Notes: generated by a model from the letters alone, not told the origin. A stretch of 64,000 nt of DNA from Nocardia sp. CY41 (GCF_009829325.1 NZ_VUOS01000007.1:1-64000); one strand, 5' to 3'; counted from the stretch's first letter, positions 8,061-16,947 are shown. Numbers and translations are program-made.

Positions 8061-8987
8061 TCATGTACCGCTCATGTCCGGGTCGATTCGGCGTAACGCG
8101 GAGGCCAACCAATCGCTCTCACGGTGCTCGGGCGGCATCGCAGCCAGCCCGTATGTCGCCTCCGCGACTGCTTCGGTCGTGCGCCCCAGCAGAGCCAGCA
8201 CACCTCCGCGTTGTACTGCCCCGAATCCGGTGCTCCACCAATACATCGACGCGGGGGGTTCGATGCCGTCCGCCGCTTCCGTCGCTGCGTCGGCCATGGT
8301 CAGCGCGCGCTGTGCTCCGCGCCGCTCCCCATGTGCCGCCAGCAACTCCGCTCGCCGCATTCGCCCGTAGGCGCTGACGATGGGGTGTGCGTCCCGGATC
8401 GCCAGAGCGGCGTCCGATAGGGCGACCACCTCGCTGTAATTCCCGGCGCTAACAGTCACGTAGCCGAGAAAGCCCAGGCTGTGCGCAAGCCGGTCCGGGT
8501 CTCGGGACTCCTTTGCCAGGCTTACCGCCGTGCCGACGCTACGCCGCGCGGCAACATCGGCTCCGATCGCGTGCTCGGGCCATCCCCGGTACTGCGTGAC
8601 CTCCGACGCGAGAGACGTCGCCTCGGCCTTCGCTGTGCGCGCTTCGCGGGCGAATGCTTCGGTCATGGCAGCCAGGCCCCGAACTGTGGGAAGCACCGCC
8701 ACAGCCCCGGCCGCATCCTCGACGCGCCGCGTAGCCGCCAACATGACTGCCACGTCGGACAGGGCGGTGGGGTCGACACTTGCCGGCGTCCGCGCCACTG
8801 CCGTGAGTCGCTCCACGTCCGCGCCCAGCACTCTTTCGTAGGCGGCGGACACTCCGGCAGGCACCGGACGCCGGCCGGTCTCGATCAACGACAAGTAAGC
8901 CTTGCTGTAGTAACTCCGCGCGGCCATCGCGCGCAGCGAGATTCCCGCCGCCTCCCGAGCGGCACGCAGGAGCGCACCCGGTTCCAT
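8061..8987 (-). CDS. XRE-family regulator with TPR-like C-terminus
   Basis: The product is 308 residues from ATG 8987. The N-terminal Cro/C1 HTH (LLRAAREAAGISLRAMAAR ... KAYLSLIETGRRPVP) occupies residues 5-60. The rest is Ala-rich paired helices (LAHSLGFLGYVTVSAGNYSEV, AYGRMRRAELLAAHGE) typical of TPR sensor domains. Such proteins act as cytosolic DNA-binding regulators and sometimes respond to peptides or small molecules. It differs in sequence from the regulators at 2912 and 51719, so it is not a recent copy. No target site is evident. Confidence 0.82.
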   Translation of the reverse strand: MEPGALLRAAREAAGISLRAMAARSYYSKAYLSLIETGRRPVPAGVSAAYERVLGADVERLTAVARTPASVDPTALSDVAVMLAATRRVEDAAGAVAVLPTVRGLAAMTEAFAREARTAKAEATSLASEVTQYRGWPEHAIGADVAARRSVGTAVSLAKESRDPDRLAHSLGFLGYVTVSAGNYSEVVALSDAALAIRDAHPIVSAYGRMRRAELLAAHGERRGAQRALTMADAATEAADGIEPPASMYWWSTGFGAVQRGGVLALLGRTTEAVAEATYGLAAMPPEHRESDWLASALRRIDPDMSGT

Positions 8988-9243
8988 AACTCCAGCCTAA
9001 GGGCATTGATGGTGCTGTGGACGCGTTGTAAACAGCGAAATCGTATGTGCCCCAGCACTGGTATCACGCCATGCTCGCGGCCGCCGCCGAGTCGGTGCCA
9101 ACCAGTGCGTCCCAGGACTCATGACGATGTCGAATCAGTCGGCTCGGGTTGAGGGGTCGGCCGAAGTGATAGAGGTGTCCGACCCTCCGGCTGGGGACCG
9201 CTCGCCGGGATGACACCTCGCGGACGATGCCGGATCGGGGGCG

Positions 9244-9468
9244 TCAGCGATGGCGGCGTCGGTAGTCGAGGCAGGCGCGGCCGTCGGTGGGTGGGGTGGT
9301 GGACGTGATGGCTTCCGTGTAGGCGCGCAACCCTTCGGCCAATCTTCCGGCCATGTTCTCCAATTGCTCAGGGCGCAGGTGCTTTCCGAAGGCGGCGGCG
9401 TCGAGCAGCTGCCTGCGAACGGCGTTTATCTGCATCTGAGCGAACTGGATGGGCTCGAGTTCCGGCAT
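9244..9468 (-). CDS. Hypothetical small helical protein
   Basis: The product is 74 residues from ATG 9468, with GGAGC directly upstream. It is predicted helical (FAQMQINAVRRQLLDAAAFG, LENMAGRLAEGLRAY) and ends with a basic tail (YRRRHR). There is no signal peptide or known domain. Its amphipathic composition and its position divergent from the exporter promoter make it more credible than a chance frame, but support is modest. Confidence 0.45.
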   Translation of the reverse strand: MPELEPIQFAQMQINAVRRQLLDAAAFGKHLRPEQLENMAGRLAEGLRAYTEAITSTTPPTDGRACLDYRRRHR

Positions 9469-9534
9469 GCTCCGGCACCCTACCTCGAGTCGAACATATT
9501 TTCGATGCGGGCGCGGTACGGCGGCCGGACGGCG

Positions 9535-9596
9535 TGTCAGCGGACATGTCAGGCCGGTGTCAGGCCGGTATCAGCCCGGTTGGCGACAGTGCTCGT
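9535..9596 (+). promoter_or_regulatory. SARP-type promoter of the exporter operon
   Basis: TGTCAG occurs at 9535, 9547 and 9558 and TATCAG at 9569, giving steps of 12, 11 and 11 bp. The last three are heptamers separated by CCGG, the geometry known for SARP/AfsR activator sites. A -10-like GACAGT lies at 9585-9590, about nine bases after the last heptamer. The GTG start is at 9597, which implies a leaderless mRNA. The same layout recurs at 15290-15351. The candidate activator is the BTAD protein at 12048-15212. Confidence 0.75.
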
Positions 9597-10541
9597 GTGA
9601 ACAACACAGCAATTGCAGCTTCCGGGCTGCGGAAGGCATACGGGGACAGAACGATCCTCGATGGCATTGATCTGACCATCGGTGCCGGGACGATTTTCGC
9701 TCTGCTCGGTCCGAACGGGGCAGGTAAGACGACGACGGTGAACGTGCTGACCACGCTACTGAAGGTGGATGGCGGCACGGCGCGCGTGGCCGGGCACGAT
9801 ATCGCGACCGAGCCCGACGCGGTCCGCGCGGCGATCGGGGTCACCGGCCAGTTCGCGGCGGTGGACGACCTGCTGACCGGGGAAGAGAACCTGCGGTTGA
9901 TGGCGGATCTGCACCATCTGCGGGCCGACGAGAGCAAGCGGGTGATCGCCGATTTGCTGGACCGGTTCGATCTGGTCGACGCGGCGCGAAAGCAGGCGTC
10001 GTCCTATTCCGGGGGCATGCGCCGGAAACTGGATCTGGCGATGACACTGGTCACCAAACCGGAGATCATCTTCCTGGACGAGCCGACCACCGGACTGGAT
10101 CCGCGCAGCCGCCGCACCATGTGGGAAATCGTGCGGGAACTGACGGCAGGCGGTGTGACGATCTTCCTCACCACCCAATACCTCGAAGAAGCCGATCAGC
10201 TCGCCGACCGGATCGCGGTGCTCGACCAGGGCCGCATCGTCGGCGAAGGCACGCCCGACGACCTCAAGCGCCGAGTACCCGGCAGCCACATCCGGCTCCG
10301 GTTCGCGGGCATCACGGAACTGGACGCGGCGGCGCGCATCCTGGCCGCCGCCACCCGCGACGACGAGGCCCTGACCCTGCGGGTCCCGGGCGACGGCGGG
10401 ACGAAATCACTGCGGGACCTGCTGAATCGGCTCGCCGAGCACTCGGTGGACGCCGACGAGGTGTCCGTCCACACACCCGACCTCGATGATGTCTTCTTCG
10501 CCCTGACCGGTCACGCCACCACGGAGGCTGTCGCACAATGA
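9597..10541 (+). CDS. DrrA-type ABC exporter ATP-binding subunit
   Basis: The product is 314 residues from GTG 9597 (VNNTAIAASGLRKAYG). ATG/GTG codons further upstream fall inside the activator repeats. It shows Walker A GPNGAGKTT, a signature variant YSGGMRRKLDLAM, Walker B IIFLDEPTTGLDP and the switch segment LTTQYLEEADQLADRI. The C-terminal extension ends DLDDVFFALTGH, characteristic of the daunorubicin-resistance family. It energises efflux of a lipophilic compound, substrate unknown, with the permease that overlaps it by four bases. The promoter repeats point to control by the neighbouring BTAD regulator. Confidence 0.93.
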   Translation: MNNTAIAASGLRKAYGDRTILDGIDLTIGAGTIFALLGPNGAGKTTTVNVLTTLLKVDGGTARVAGHDIATEPDAVRAAIGVTGQFAAVDDLLTGEENLRLMADLHHLRADESKRVIADLLDRFDLVDAARKQASSYSGGMRRKLDLAMTLVTKPEIIFLDEPTTGLDPRSRRTMWEIVRELTAGGVTIFLTTQYLEEADQLADRIAVLDQGRIVGEGTPDDLKRRVPGSHIRLRFAGITELDAAARILAAATRDDEALTLRVPGDGGTKSLRDLLNRLAEHSVDADEVSVHTPDLDDVFFALTGHATTEAVAQ

Positions 10542-11299
10542 GCACCATTCCCGCACCGCTGGCCGATTCGTCGATCATGCTGCGGCGCAACTTCAAGCAC
10601 ATCGCCCGGACGCCGGTCACGATCTTCAACGCGGCGCTGATGCCGGTGGTGATGATGTTGATCTTCGTGTACGTCTTCGGGAACGCGTTCGATGTCGGCG
10701 AACAGTACATCGATTACGCGACGCCGGGCATGATCCTGCTGGCCATCAGCTATGGATTGTCGGGCACCGCGGTCTCGGTGAGCTCCGACATGGCGAAGGG
10801 CGTCATCAACCGGTTCAAGGTCATGAGCGTCTCCCGCGGCGCGGTGCTGACCGGCCACGTCGCCGCCACCGTAGTGACCAACGTGGTGGCCATCGCGGCC
10901 GTGCTCGGTGTGGCCTTCGCGCTGGGATTCCGATCGCCCGCGACCGCGCTGCACTGGCTCGGCGCGATCGGCGTCATGGCGGCGACCTCGTTCGCGGCCG
11001 CCTGGCTCACGGTCGCGCTGGGCATGGCCGCGAAGACTCCGGAATCCGCGGGTATGACCGTGGTGCCGCTGATCATGCTGCCGTTCGTCAGCAGCGCGAT
11101 CGTGCCCGCCGACCAGATGGGACCGGGTATCCGGCAGTTCGCGCAGTATCAGCCGTTCACGCCGATCATCGAAGCCTTGCGCGGGTTTCTCGGTGGCCAC
11201 CCGTCCGGCGGCTACACCGCCGCCGCGCTCGCCTGGTGCGCCGGATTCGCCCTCGTCGGATACCTGTGGTCGAGAGCCACGTTCGACAAGCGCGTGTAG
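10538..11299 (+). CDS. DrrB-type ABC exporter permease
   Basis: The product is 253 residues. ATG 10538 overlaps the ATPase stop as ATGA, so the two are translationally coupled. It has six hydrophobic segments (for example TIFNAALMPVVMMLIFVYVF, MILLAISYGLSGTAVSV, VTNVVAIAAVLGVAFALGF and IMLPFVSSAIVPADQM), matching ABC-2 type permeases. The segment before the last helix (FTPIIEALRGFLGG) is typical of the family. It forms the membrane channel of the exporter. Confidence 0.92.
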   Translation: MSTIPAPLADSSIMLRRNFKHIARTPVTIFNAALMPVVMMLIFVYVFGNAFDVGEQYIDYATPGMILLAISYGLSGTAVSVSSDMAKGVINRFKVMSVSRGAVLTGHVAATVVTNVVAIAAVLGVAFALGFRSPATALHWLGAIGVMAATSFAAAWLTVALGMAAKTPESAGMTVVPLIMLPFVSSAIVPADQMGPGIRQFAQYQPFTPIIEALRGFLGGHPSGGYTAAALAWCAGFALVGYLWSRATFDKRV

Positions 11300-11336
11300 T
11301 CACGCGCATCGCATCCATTTACCGAAGGAGACAGCC

Positions 11337-11981
11337 ATGCCCACATTCGAGACACCGGACCCGATCACCGTCGCCGTCGACGTGCTCTCCGGAAGCGTCA
11401 CCGTGATCGCCTCGGACCGTGCCGACACCGTCGTCGAAGTCCGGCCTGCCGATGCGGCCAAACGGGGTGACGTGCGCGCCGCCGAGCAGACCCGGGTCGA
11501 TTTCCGCGAAGGCACGCTGACCGTGCGAACGTCCAAGGACTGGCGCACCTATACCCCGTTCGGCGGTAACCCGTCCATCGAGGTGACCATCGAGGTGCCC
11601 ACCGGCTCCCGGCTGAAGGGCACCGCCGCCGTTGGCCGGTTGCTGGGCTCGGGCGAACTCGGCGAGTGTGATCTGCGGATGTCCGCCGGGGACATCACCG
11701 TCGAGCGCCCGCGCGGCTCGGTGACCGCGAAAACCGCCAAAGGCGACATCCACATCGGCGAAGCATCCCGGGGCGTGCTCCGGCTGGAAACCTCCATGGG
11801 CGAGCTGCGGGTCGGGATCAGCCCGGGCAGCGCGGCATGGCTGGAGACCAACGCCCAGCACGGCACCGTGCAGAACCAGGTGCGACCGATCGGCCGGACG
11901 GAGGACAACGAGGACGTCGTGCGGGTCTACGCGCGCAACTCCTACGGCAACATCATCATCCGGCACGCCACCGCCGCCTAG
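11337..11981 (+). CDS. DUF4097 beta-strand repeat protein
   Basis: The product is 214 residues from ATG 11337, with GAAGGAG seven bases upstream. It has repeated short beta strands with a GxIxV/GDIxI pattern (GSVTVIASD, AGDITVERPRGS, KGDIHIGEAS, YGNIIIRH), the DUF4097 fold. There is no signal peptide, so it is probably cytosolic or peripheral. It lies 37 bases after the permease in the same direction and very likely in the same transcript. DUF4097 proteins often accompany DrrAB-type transporters in actinobacteria, but their role is unknown. Confidence 0.85.
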   Translation: MPTFETPDPITVAVDVLSGSVTVIASDRADTVVEVRPADAAKRGDVRAAEQTRVDFREGTLTVRTSKDWRTYTPFGGNPSIEVTIEVPTGSRLKGTAAVGRLLGSGELGECDLRMSAGDITVERPRGSVTAKTAKGDIHIGEASRGVLRLETSMGELRVGISPGSAAWLETNAQHGTVQNQVRPIGRTEDNEDVVRVYARNSYGNIIIRHATAA

Positions 11982-12047
11982 CGCACCCAGCCGCCGGCAC
12001 ATTCCCAACGGCGTCGTGCACCGCAGTGTGGCCGGCTTCCGCCACGA

Positions 12048-15000
12048 TCAAGAAAGGAGCGTCGTCTCGACCAGTTCACGCCAGCTCGCCTGCGCACCCT
12101 CCCTCGTCGCCTCGGTGAATCGTGCCTCACCGAGGCGACGTCGTGCTGTCTGCTCGATCCGGCCCACATCCGGTTGGGCACGATCGGGCAGTCCGCGCAC
12201 TCGGGCACTCGCCGCGAGCAGACGCGCCGCCTGCTCGTCCTGGTCGTCGCGCAGCGCCAGATCCGCGACCCCGACGAGCACCTGGGCGACCAGGGGCGAA
12301 TACCCCGTGGCGGATGCCGCCCGGAAGGCCGCGGCTCGTTGTTCGCGGGCTTCGTCGAGATCGTCCGCGAGGTAGCCGAGCAGGTCGTGTGTCACCGCTT
12401 GGATGTAACTCTGCTCCGCATCACCGCCGAGCAGGGTTGTCGCGAGGTCGATCTGCCGGTACGCCTGCTCGGTGTCGCCGCTCCACCGGGCCAGCTCCGC
12501 TTTCGTCAGGGCGAGTGTGGCCAGTGCGTTCGGCCAGGCGGACCGGTCCGCGTACCGCTGCGCCTCGGCCATGGCGGCCGCGCTCGCTTCGGCATCACCG
12601 AGCAGCCAGTACAGCTGAGCCTGCCGCGCCCGGATCAGGAAGACGTCCTCGATCGCACCGACCTCGGTGACCACCCCGATCGCCTGGTCGAGATGTTCGC
12701 ACGCGCCGGCGAACGCACCGCGCATGGCGATTCGATTCGCCACCTCGGTGAGCGCGAACGAAATCCCCCAGCGCTCGCCGATCGCCCGGAACTCGGCGAG
12801 CGCCGTCTCGAGATACTCGTCCGCCTCCCGTCCCTCTTGGCCGAGCGCGATCCGTGCCTTGCCCAGTTGGAGCCGGGCCAGCGCCCGCACCCAGGGGTCG
12901 TCGTCGGTGAGCAGTGGCTCGAAGGCGGGCAGCAACGCGTCCGGACCCTCCAGCATGCGTTCCATCGCGACGACGAACCCCAGCAGGGGGTACCGGCTTT
13001 CACTGCGCCGGCTCAACCGGTATGCCTTGTGGATCCATTCCGCGACTTGCTGTTCGTCATTCGGCCCCGAGACCAGGAAATGCACGACCAGCCCGTACAC
13101 CCTGGCCCGGATCTCGTCGTCCACTTCGCCGGGCAGGTCGGCGGCCGCGGTGATCAGCTCCATGCCCTCGGCCTTGTGCCCGCTGAGCCACCAGTACCAG
13201 CCCGCGGCCGCCGCCAGCCGCGTCGCCCCGGGCGCGTCGCCGGCCGTAAGGGCGCCGCGCATCGCGACAGCGATGTTGTCGTGTTCGGCCTCGAGCGTGG
13301 CCAGCCACTCCAACTGGTCGGCGCGGCGCAGGCGCGGCTCCGCGGCGTCGGCGAGTTCGGTGAAATAGGCGAGATGCGCCCGGCGCGCCTGCTCGGATTC
13401 CCCCGCTTCCACGAGCCGGTCCAGGGCGTACTGCTTGATCGTGTCGAGCATCCGGAAGCGCGGCCCGCTGGCCCCGGCGGTGAGCAGCAGCGATTTCTCG
13501 GTCAGCGCGGTCAGCAGCTCGAGCACTTCCCACTGCTCTACCGCCGCGTTCTTTCCGTCCCCTTCGGGTCCGATCCCCACGCAGACCTGCTCGGCCGCGT
13601 CCAGGCTCGCGCCGCCGGAAAACACCGCGAGCCTGCGCAGGACCATCCGTTCCGCGTCGGTGAGCAGCTCCCAGCTCCAGTCGACGACCGCGCGCAATGT
13701 CCGGTGCTGCGGGATCGCGGTACGGCTGCCGCCGGTCAGCAAACGGAAACGATCGTCGAGGCGGTTGGCGAGCTGATCGAGGGACATGGTGCGCAGCCTG
13801 GCCGCGGCCAGTTCGATCGCCAGCGGGATTCCGTCGAGCGCCCGGCAGACGCGAGCCATGGTCGACAGTGTGCGGGCATCGGCCGCGAGATCCTTGCGCA
13901 CCGCGCCGGCCCGGTCCCGCAACAGCTGAACCGCCGGAGAGGACTCGATCTCGCCGGGACTCGCGTCCTCCGTGGGCAACGCCAGTGGCTCGACCTGCCA
14001 TAACGCCTCACCCGTGATGCCGAGCGGTTCCCTGCTCGTCGCGAGGATCCGCAGCCGCCGGCATTCCCCGAGCACCCGGTGGGCGAATGCCGCGGCGGCC
14101 TCGATCACGTGCTCGCAGTTGTCCAGGATCAGCAGGGTTTCGCGCTCGCGGATCGCGGCGACGAGGCGGTCCATCGGTTCGGCGTTCGGCGCGCCGCCGA
14201 GCAGCGCGTCCCGGAGGCCGAGCGCGGCGAGCGCCGATTGCGCCACGTCGCCAGTCGCGCCGACCGACGCCAGTTCCACCAGCCAGGCCCCGTCCGGGAG
14301 GTCGTCGAGCATGGTGCGCGCGGTTTCCAGGGCCAGCCTGGTTTTTCCCGAGCCACCGGGCCCGGTCAGCGTGGTGAGCCGATGGTCGGCGATGAGTTCG
14401 CGTACCGCGGCGATGTCGGCGTATTTGCCCACATATCTGGTCAACTCGGCCCGCAGGTTCGTCTTCGGGTCGGTCTTCTCCGCTCGCACTTCGCCGCGTA
14501 GCAGCGCGACGTGCAGAGCGGACAGTTCGGGGGAGGGATCCACGCCCAGCGTGTCGGCGAGTGCCTCCCGTGCGCGCTGGTACGCGACCAGCGCCTCGGC
14601 GCCACGACCTGCGGCGGCGAGCGCGCGCATCAGCGCGGCGACGAGCCGTTCCCGCACCGGATGCCGGGCCACCAGTTCGGTCAGCTCGGCGACCAGCTCC
14701 GTGCCCCGGCCGAGACGGATCTCCGCTTCGTACAGATCTTCCATGGCGGCCAGGCGCAGCCCCTCGAGCCGGGTGATCACCGCGTCGAACGCCGCGCTGT
14801 CGGACAGGCCGATGTCCTGCATCGGCGCCCCGCGCCACAGGTCGAGAGCTTCGCGCAGCAGTGCGGCCCGATGCGCGTCGTCACCGCCGCGGGCCTGGTC
14901 GAGAAGCTGTTCGAAACGCACGGCGTCGACGGCGCGGGGTTGCACCGCCAGCCGGTACCCGCCCGCCTGCCCGTCCAGCGACCCATCGGGCAGCACTCTT

Positions 15001-15212
15001 CGCAGGCGGGAGACCAGTGCCTGCAGGGCGTTCGCCGTGTCGGCGGGCGGCTGTTCGCCCCAAATCCGATCGACCAGCGTCATTTTCGGGACCGCGCGAT
15101 CGGGTTCGAGCGCGAGGGCGATCAACAGTGCCCGTAGCCGAGCGCCTGGCACCTCGATCGATCCGCCGTCATCCAGTCGGATCTCGAGCGGTCCAAGCAT
15201 CCCGATCAGCAC
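12048..15212 (-). CDS. AfsR/SARP-type regulator with BTAD, NB-ARC-like ATPase and TPR region
   Basis: The product is 1054 residues, with GTG 15212 (VLIGMLGPLEI) chosen because the family starts one strand before the winged helix. Residues 1-90 are an OmpR-like DNA-binding domain. Residues 95-240 are the BTAD domain. The P-loop TGPGGSGKTRL is at about 283-293, and LLILDNCEHV is a Walker B-like segment. A C-terminal half of helical TPR-like repeats follows. It is a cytosolic STAND-type activator, probably switched by nucleotide and an unknown ligand. It is convergent with the exporter operon and divergent from the ferredoxin-P450 operon. Both promoters carry 11-bp direct repeats suited to a BTAD regulator. 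Confidence 0.93.
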   Translation of the reverse strand: MLIGMLGPLEIRLDDGGSIEVPGARLRALLIALALEPDRAVPKMTLVDRIWGEQPPADTANALQALVSRLRRVLPDGSLDGQAGGYRLAVQPRAVDAVRFEQLLDQARGGDDAHRAALLREALDLWRGAPMQDIGLSDSAAFDAVITRLEGLRLAAMEDLYEAEIRLGRGTELVAELTELVARHPVRERLVAALMRALAAAGRGAEALVAYQRAREALADTLGVDPSPELSALHVALLRGEVRAEKTDPKTNLRAELTRYVGKYADIAAVRELIADHRLTTLTGPGGSGKTRLALETARTMLDDLPDGAWLVELASVGATGDVAQSALAALGLRDALLGGAPNAEPMDRLVAAIRERETLLILDNCEHVIEAAAAFAHRVLGECRRLRILATSREPLGITGEALWQVEPLALPTEDASPGEIESSPAVQLLRDRAGAVRKDLAADARTLSTMARVCRALDGIPLAIELAAARLRTMSLDQLANRLDDRFRLLTGGSRTAIPQHRTLRAVVDWSWELLTDAERMVLRRLAVFSGGASLDAAEQVCVGIGPEGDGKNAAVEQWEVLELLTALTEKSLLLTAGASGPRFRMLDTIKQYALDRLVEAGESEQARRAHLAYFTELADAAEPRLRRADQLEWLATLEAEHDNIAVAMRGALTAGDAPGATRLAAAAGWYWWLSGHKAEGMELITAAADLPGEVDDEIRARVYGLVVHFLVSGPNDEQQVAEWIHKAYRLSRRSESRYPLLGFVVAMERMLEGPDALLPAFEPLLTDDDPWVRALARLQLGKARIALGQEGREADEYLETALAEFRAIGERWGISFALTEVANRIAMRGAFAGACEHLDQAIGVVTEVGAIEDVFLIRARQAQLYWLLGDAEASAAAMAEAQRYADRSAWPNALATLALTKAELARWSGDTEQAYRQIDLATTLLGGDAEQSYIQAVTHDLLGYLADDLDEAREQRAAAFRAASATGYSPLVAQVLVGVADLALRDDQDEQAARLLAASARVRGLPDRAQPDVGRIEQTARRRLGEARFTEATREGAQASWRELVETTLLS

Positions 15213-15289
15213 CGGACCATTCTGCCGTGGACGATCGGCGGTCGGCGTCGCCACCCGTCCCCCCGGTGACAACCGCTTCGACGGGCCCG

Positions 15290-15351
15290 TGTCAGTGGAC
15301 GTGTCAGGCCGGTGTCAGTCCGGTATCAGCCTGGCCGGCGACAGTGTTCGG
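15290..15351 (+). promoter_or_regulatory. SARP-type promoter of the ferredoxin-P450 operon
   Basis: TGTCAG is at 15290, 15302 and 15313 and TATCAG at 15324 (steps 12, 11, 11). GACAGT is at 15340-15345 and the GTG at 15352. Every spacing equals that at 9535-9597. Similarity continues into the following coding sequence, so the two sites are homologous copies and not convergent motifs. Confidence 0.75.
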
Positions 15352-15477
15352 GTGAACAGTTCAGCAATCGCCTCGGACCGGCGAAAGGCGTACGCGGACA
15401 GGATGATCCTCGCGCCGCACGCGGACGCACTCGGATACGCCGCGCGTTCCCACCCGGTCGCCTGGGCGGAGGGGTAA
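15352..15477 (+). CDS. 41-codon leader ORF, remnant of the exporter ATPase 5' end
   Basis: GTG 15352 begins VNSSAIASDRRKAYADRMI, which matches the exporter ATPase start (VNNTAIAASGLRKAYGDRTI) apart from a small gap. It then diverges and ends at TAA 15475-15477. The GGAGGGG just before the stop is also the ribosome site of the ferredoxin gene at 15481, so translating this leader could be coupled to the ferredoxin. I read it as the debris carried along when the promoter was copied. Whether the peptide matters is unknown. Confidence 0.55.
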   Translation: MNSSAIASDRRKAYADRMILAPHADALGYAARSHPVAWAEG

Positions 15478-15480
15478 CCG

Positions 15481-15698
15481 ATGGAACTCAGGATGGATCG
15501 GGAGCGCTGCATCGGCGCCGGTATGTGCGTGCTGACCGCCCCCGGAGTATTCGACCAGGACACCGAGGACGGCCGGTGGTGCCGCTGGACTCAACACCCG
15601 CGCCGGAGTGGGCGGCGGCCGTCCGTGCGGCCGTCCAGGTGTGCCCGTCCGGCGCGATCACCATCGTCGAGCAATCACCACGAGAGGAAAACCGATGA
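15481..15698 (+). pseudogene. [3Fe-4S] ferredoxin, one frameshift
   Basis: ATG 15481 lies behind GGAGGGG. The first part has RCIGAGMCVLTAPGVFDQD with two cluster cysteines. The reading frame changes near 15574-15578 and continues VVPLDSTPAPEW to VQVCPSGAITIVE with the third ligand Cys-Pro, stopping at 15698. One missing base in GGCCGGTGG would restore a 72-residue ferredoxin of the kind that feeds electrons to bacterial P450s. Its stop overlaps the P450 start as ATGA. Left unrepaired, the product lacks its last cluster ligand. Confidence 0.8.
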
Positions 15699-16921
15699 GC
15701 CGACCAGTTCCGATCCCGCACGGCCTTCCCCTGGAGCGCGACGCGGGTCCGTTCGACCCGCCCCGCGAGATCACTCGGCTGCGCGAGGCTCGCCCGGTCA
15801 GTCCGATGATCTTCCCCGACGGGCACGAGGGCTGGCTCGTCACCGGCTACGACGCGGTCCGCAGGCTCATGGCCGACACCCGGTTCAGTTCCCGCCAGGA
15901 CATCGGCATCGTCCACGTGCCGTACGAGACGCCCGGCATGCCCGTCGCCACCGAGCCGTCCCCGCAGACGCCCGGCTTGTTCATCGCCATGGACCCGCCC
16001 GACCACACGCGGCTGCGGCGCAAGCTCATCGGCGCCTTCACCGTCAAGCGCATGAAGCAGCTCGAAGAGCACATCATCGACATCACCGAGCGGCAACTGG
16101 ACGAGATGGCGCGCCTGGCCCCGCCGGTCGACCTGGTCCAGGAGTTCGCCCTGCCGGTGCCCTCGCTGGTGATCTGCGAACTGCTCGGTGTTCCCTACGC
16201 GGACCGGGCCACGTTCCAGATCAACACCGCCAAGTTCTTGGTCAAGGATCAGTCGCTCGACGAGAAGATGGCCGCGTACGGCGCTATGACCACCTACCTG
16301 GCCCAACTGGTCACGGCCAAGCGCGCCGAACCCGGCGAGGACATCCTGTCCGACCTGGCTCGCCACGAAGACCTCACCATCGAGGAGCTGACCGGCATCG
16401 CCTTCCTGCTGCTGCTCGCCGGCCACGAGACCACCGCCAACATGCTCGCACTGGGCACGTTCGCGCTCTTGGAGCATCCCGAGCAATCGGCCGAACTGCG
16501 CGCCGACCCGGGGCTGATCCCCGACGCCGTCGAGGAGCTCATGCGCTACCTGTCCGTGGCCGACATCTTCTACCGCTACGCCACGGACGACATCGAACTC
16601 GGCGGTGAAACGATCGGCAAGGGGTCGACCGTCGTCGTCTCGTTGCTGGCCGCCAACCACGACCCCCAGCGCTTCGACGACCCCGACACCCTGGATATCC
16701 ATCGCAAGGCACGTGGTCATCTGTCCTTCGGCCACGGCGTCCACCAATGCCTCGGCCAGCAACTGGCCCGCATCGAGATGCGCGCCGGTTTCGCCGGACT
16801 GCTGCGCCGCTTCCCCACCCTCGAGCTCGCCATCCCCGCCGGTGAGGTGAGGCTCAGGACCGACATGAATATCTACGGCGTCCACGAATTGCCGGTCACC
16901 TGGACGGAATCCGGCGGGTAA
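15695..16921 (+). CDS. Cytochrome P450
   Basis: The product is 408 residues from ATG 15695, coupled to the ferredoxin. It is a soluble bacterial class I P450. The I-helix oxygen-binding motif is AGHETTAN, the ExxR-region is near DAVEELMRYLS, and the heme-binding loop is FGHGVHQCLGQQLAR with the thiolate Cys. The N-terminus is PHGLPLERDAGPFDPP, typical of actinomycete CYP105/CYP107-like enzymes. The substrate is unknown. Co-control with an efflux pump by a SARP promoter suggests modification of the same compound, perhaps detoxification. This is inference. Confidence 0.93.
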   Translation: MSRPVPIPHGLPLERDAGPFDPPREITRLREARPVSPMIFPDGHEGWLVTGYDAVRRLMADTRFSSRQDIGIVHVPYETPGMPVATEPSPQTPGLFIAMDPPDHTRLRRKLIGAFTVKRMKQLEEHIIDITERQLDEMARLAPPVDLVQEFALPVPSLVICELLGVPYADRATFQINTAKFLVKDQSLDEKMAAYGAMTTYLAQLVTAKRAEPGEDILSDLARHEDLTIEELTGIAFLLLLAGHETTANMLALGTFALLEHPEQSAELRADPGLIPDAVEELMRYLSVADIFYRYATDDIELGGETIGKGSTVVVSLLAANHDPQRFDDPDTLDIHRKARGHLSFGHGVHQCLGQQLARIEMRAGFAGLLRRFPTLELAIPAGEVRLRTDMNIYGVHELPVTWTESGG

Positions 16922-16926
16922 AAGCT

Positions 16927-16947
16927 CTGCCCGATGTCGTCGGGCAG
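16927..16947 (+). terminator. Terminator of the ferredoxin-P450 operon
   Basis: CTGCCCGA (16927-16934) and TCGGGCAG (16940-16947) form a perfect 8-bp stem with a TGTCG loop, six bases after the P450 stop. Confidence 0.75.

Noticed and set aside
9535..9579. Alternative start of the exporter ATPase inside the TGTCAG repeats
   Set aside because: Upstream in-frame codons read through the operator repeats, which recur without coding meaning at 15290; GTG 9597 matches the conserved start.
12174..14003. 609-codon plus-strand frame opposite the BTAD regulator
   Set aside because: It lies wholly antisense to a clear 1054-residue protein and has the Arg/Gly-rich, low-motif composition of a high-GC mirror frame.
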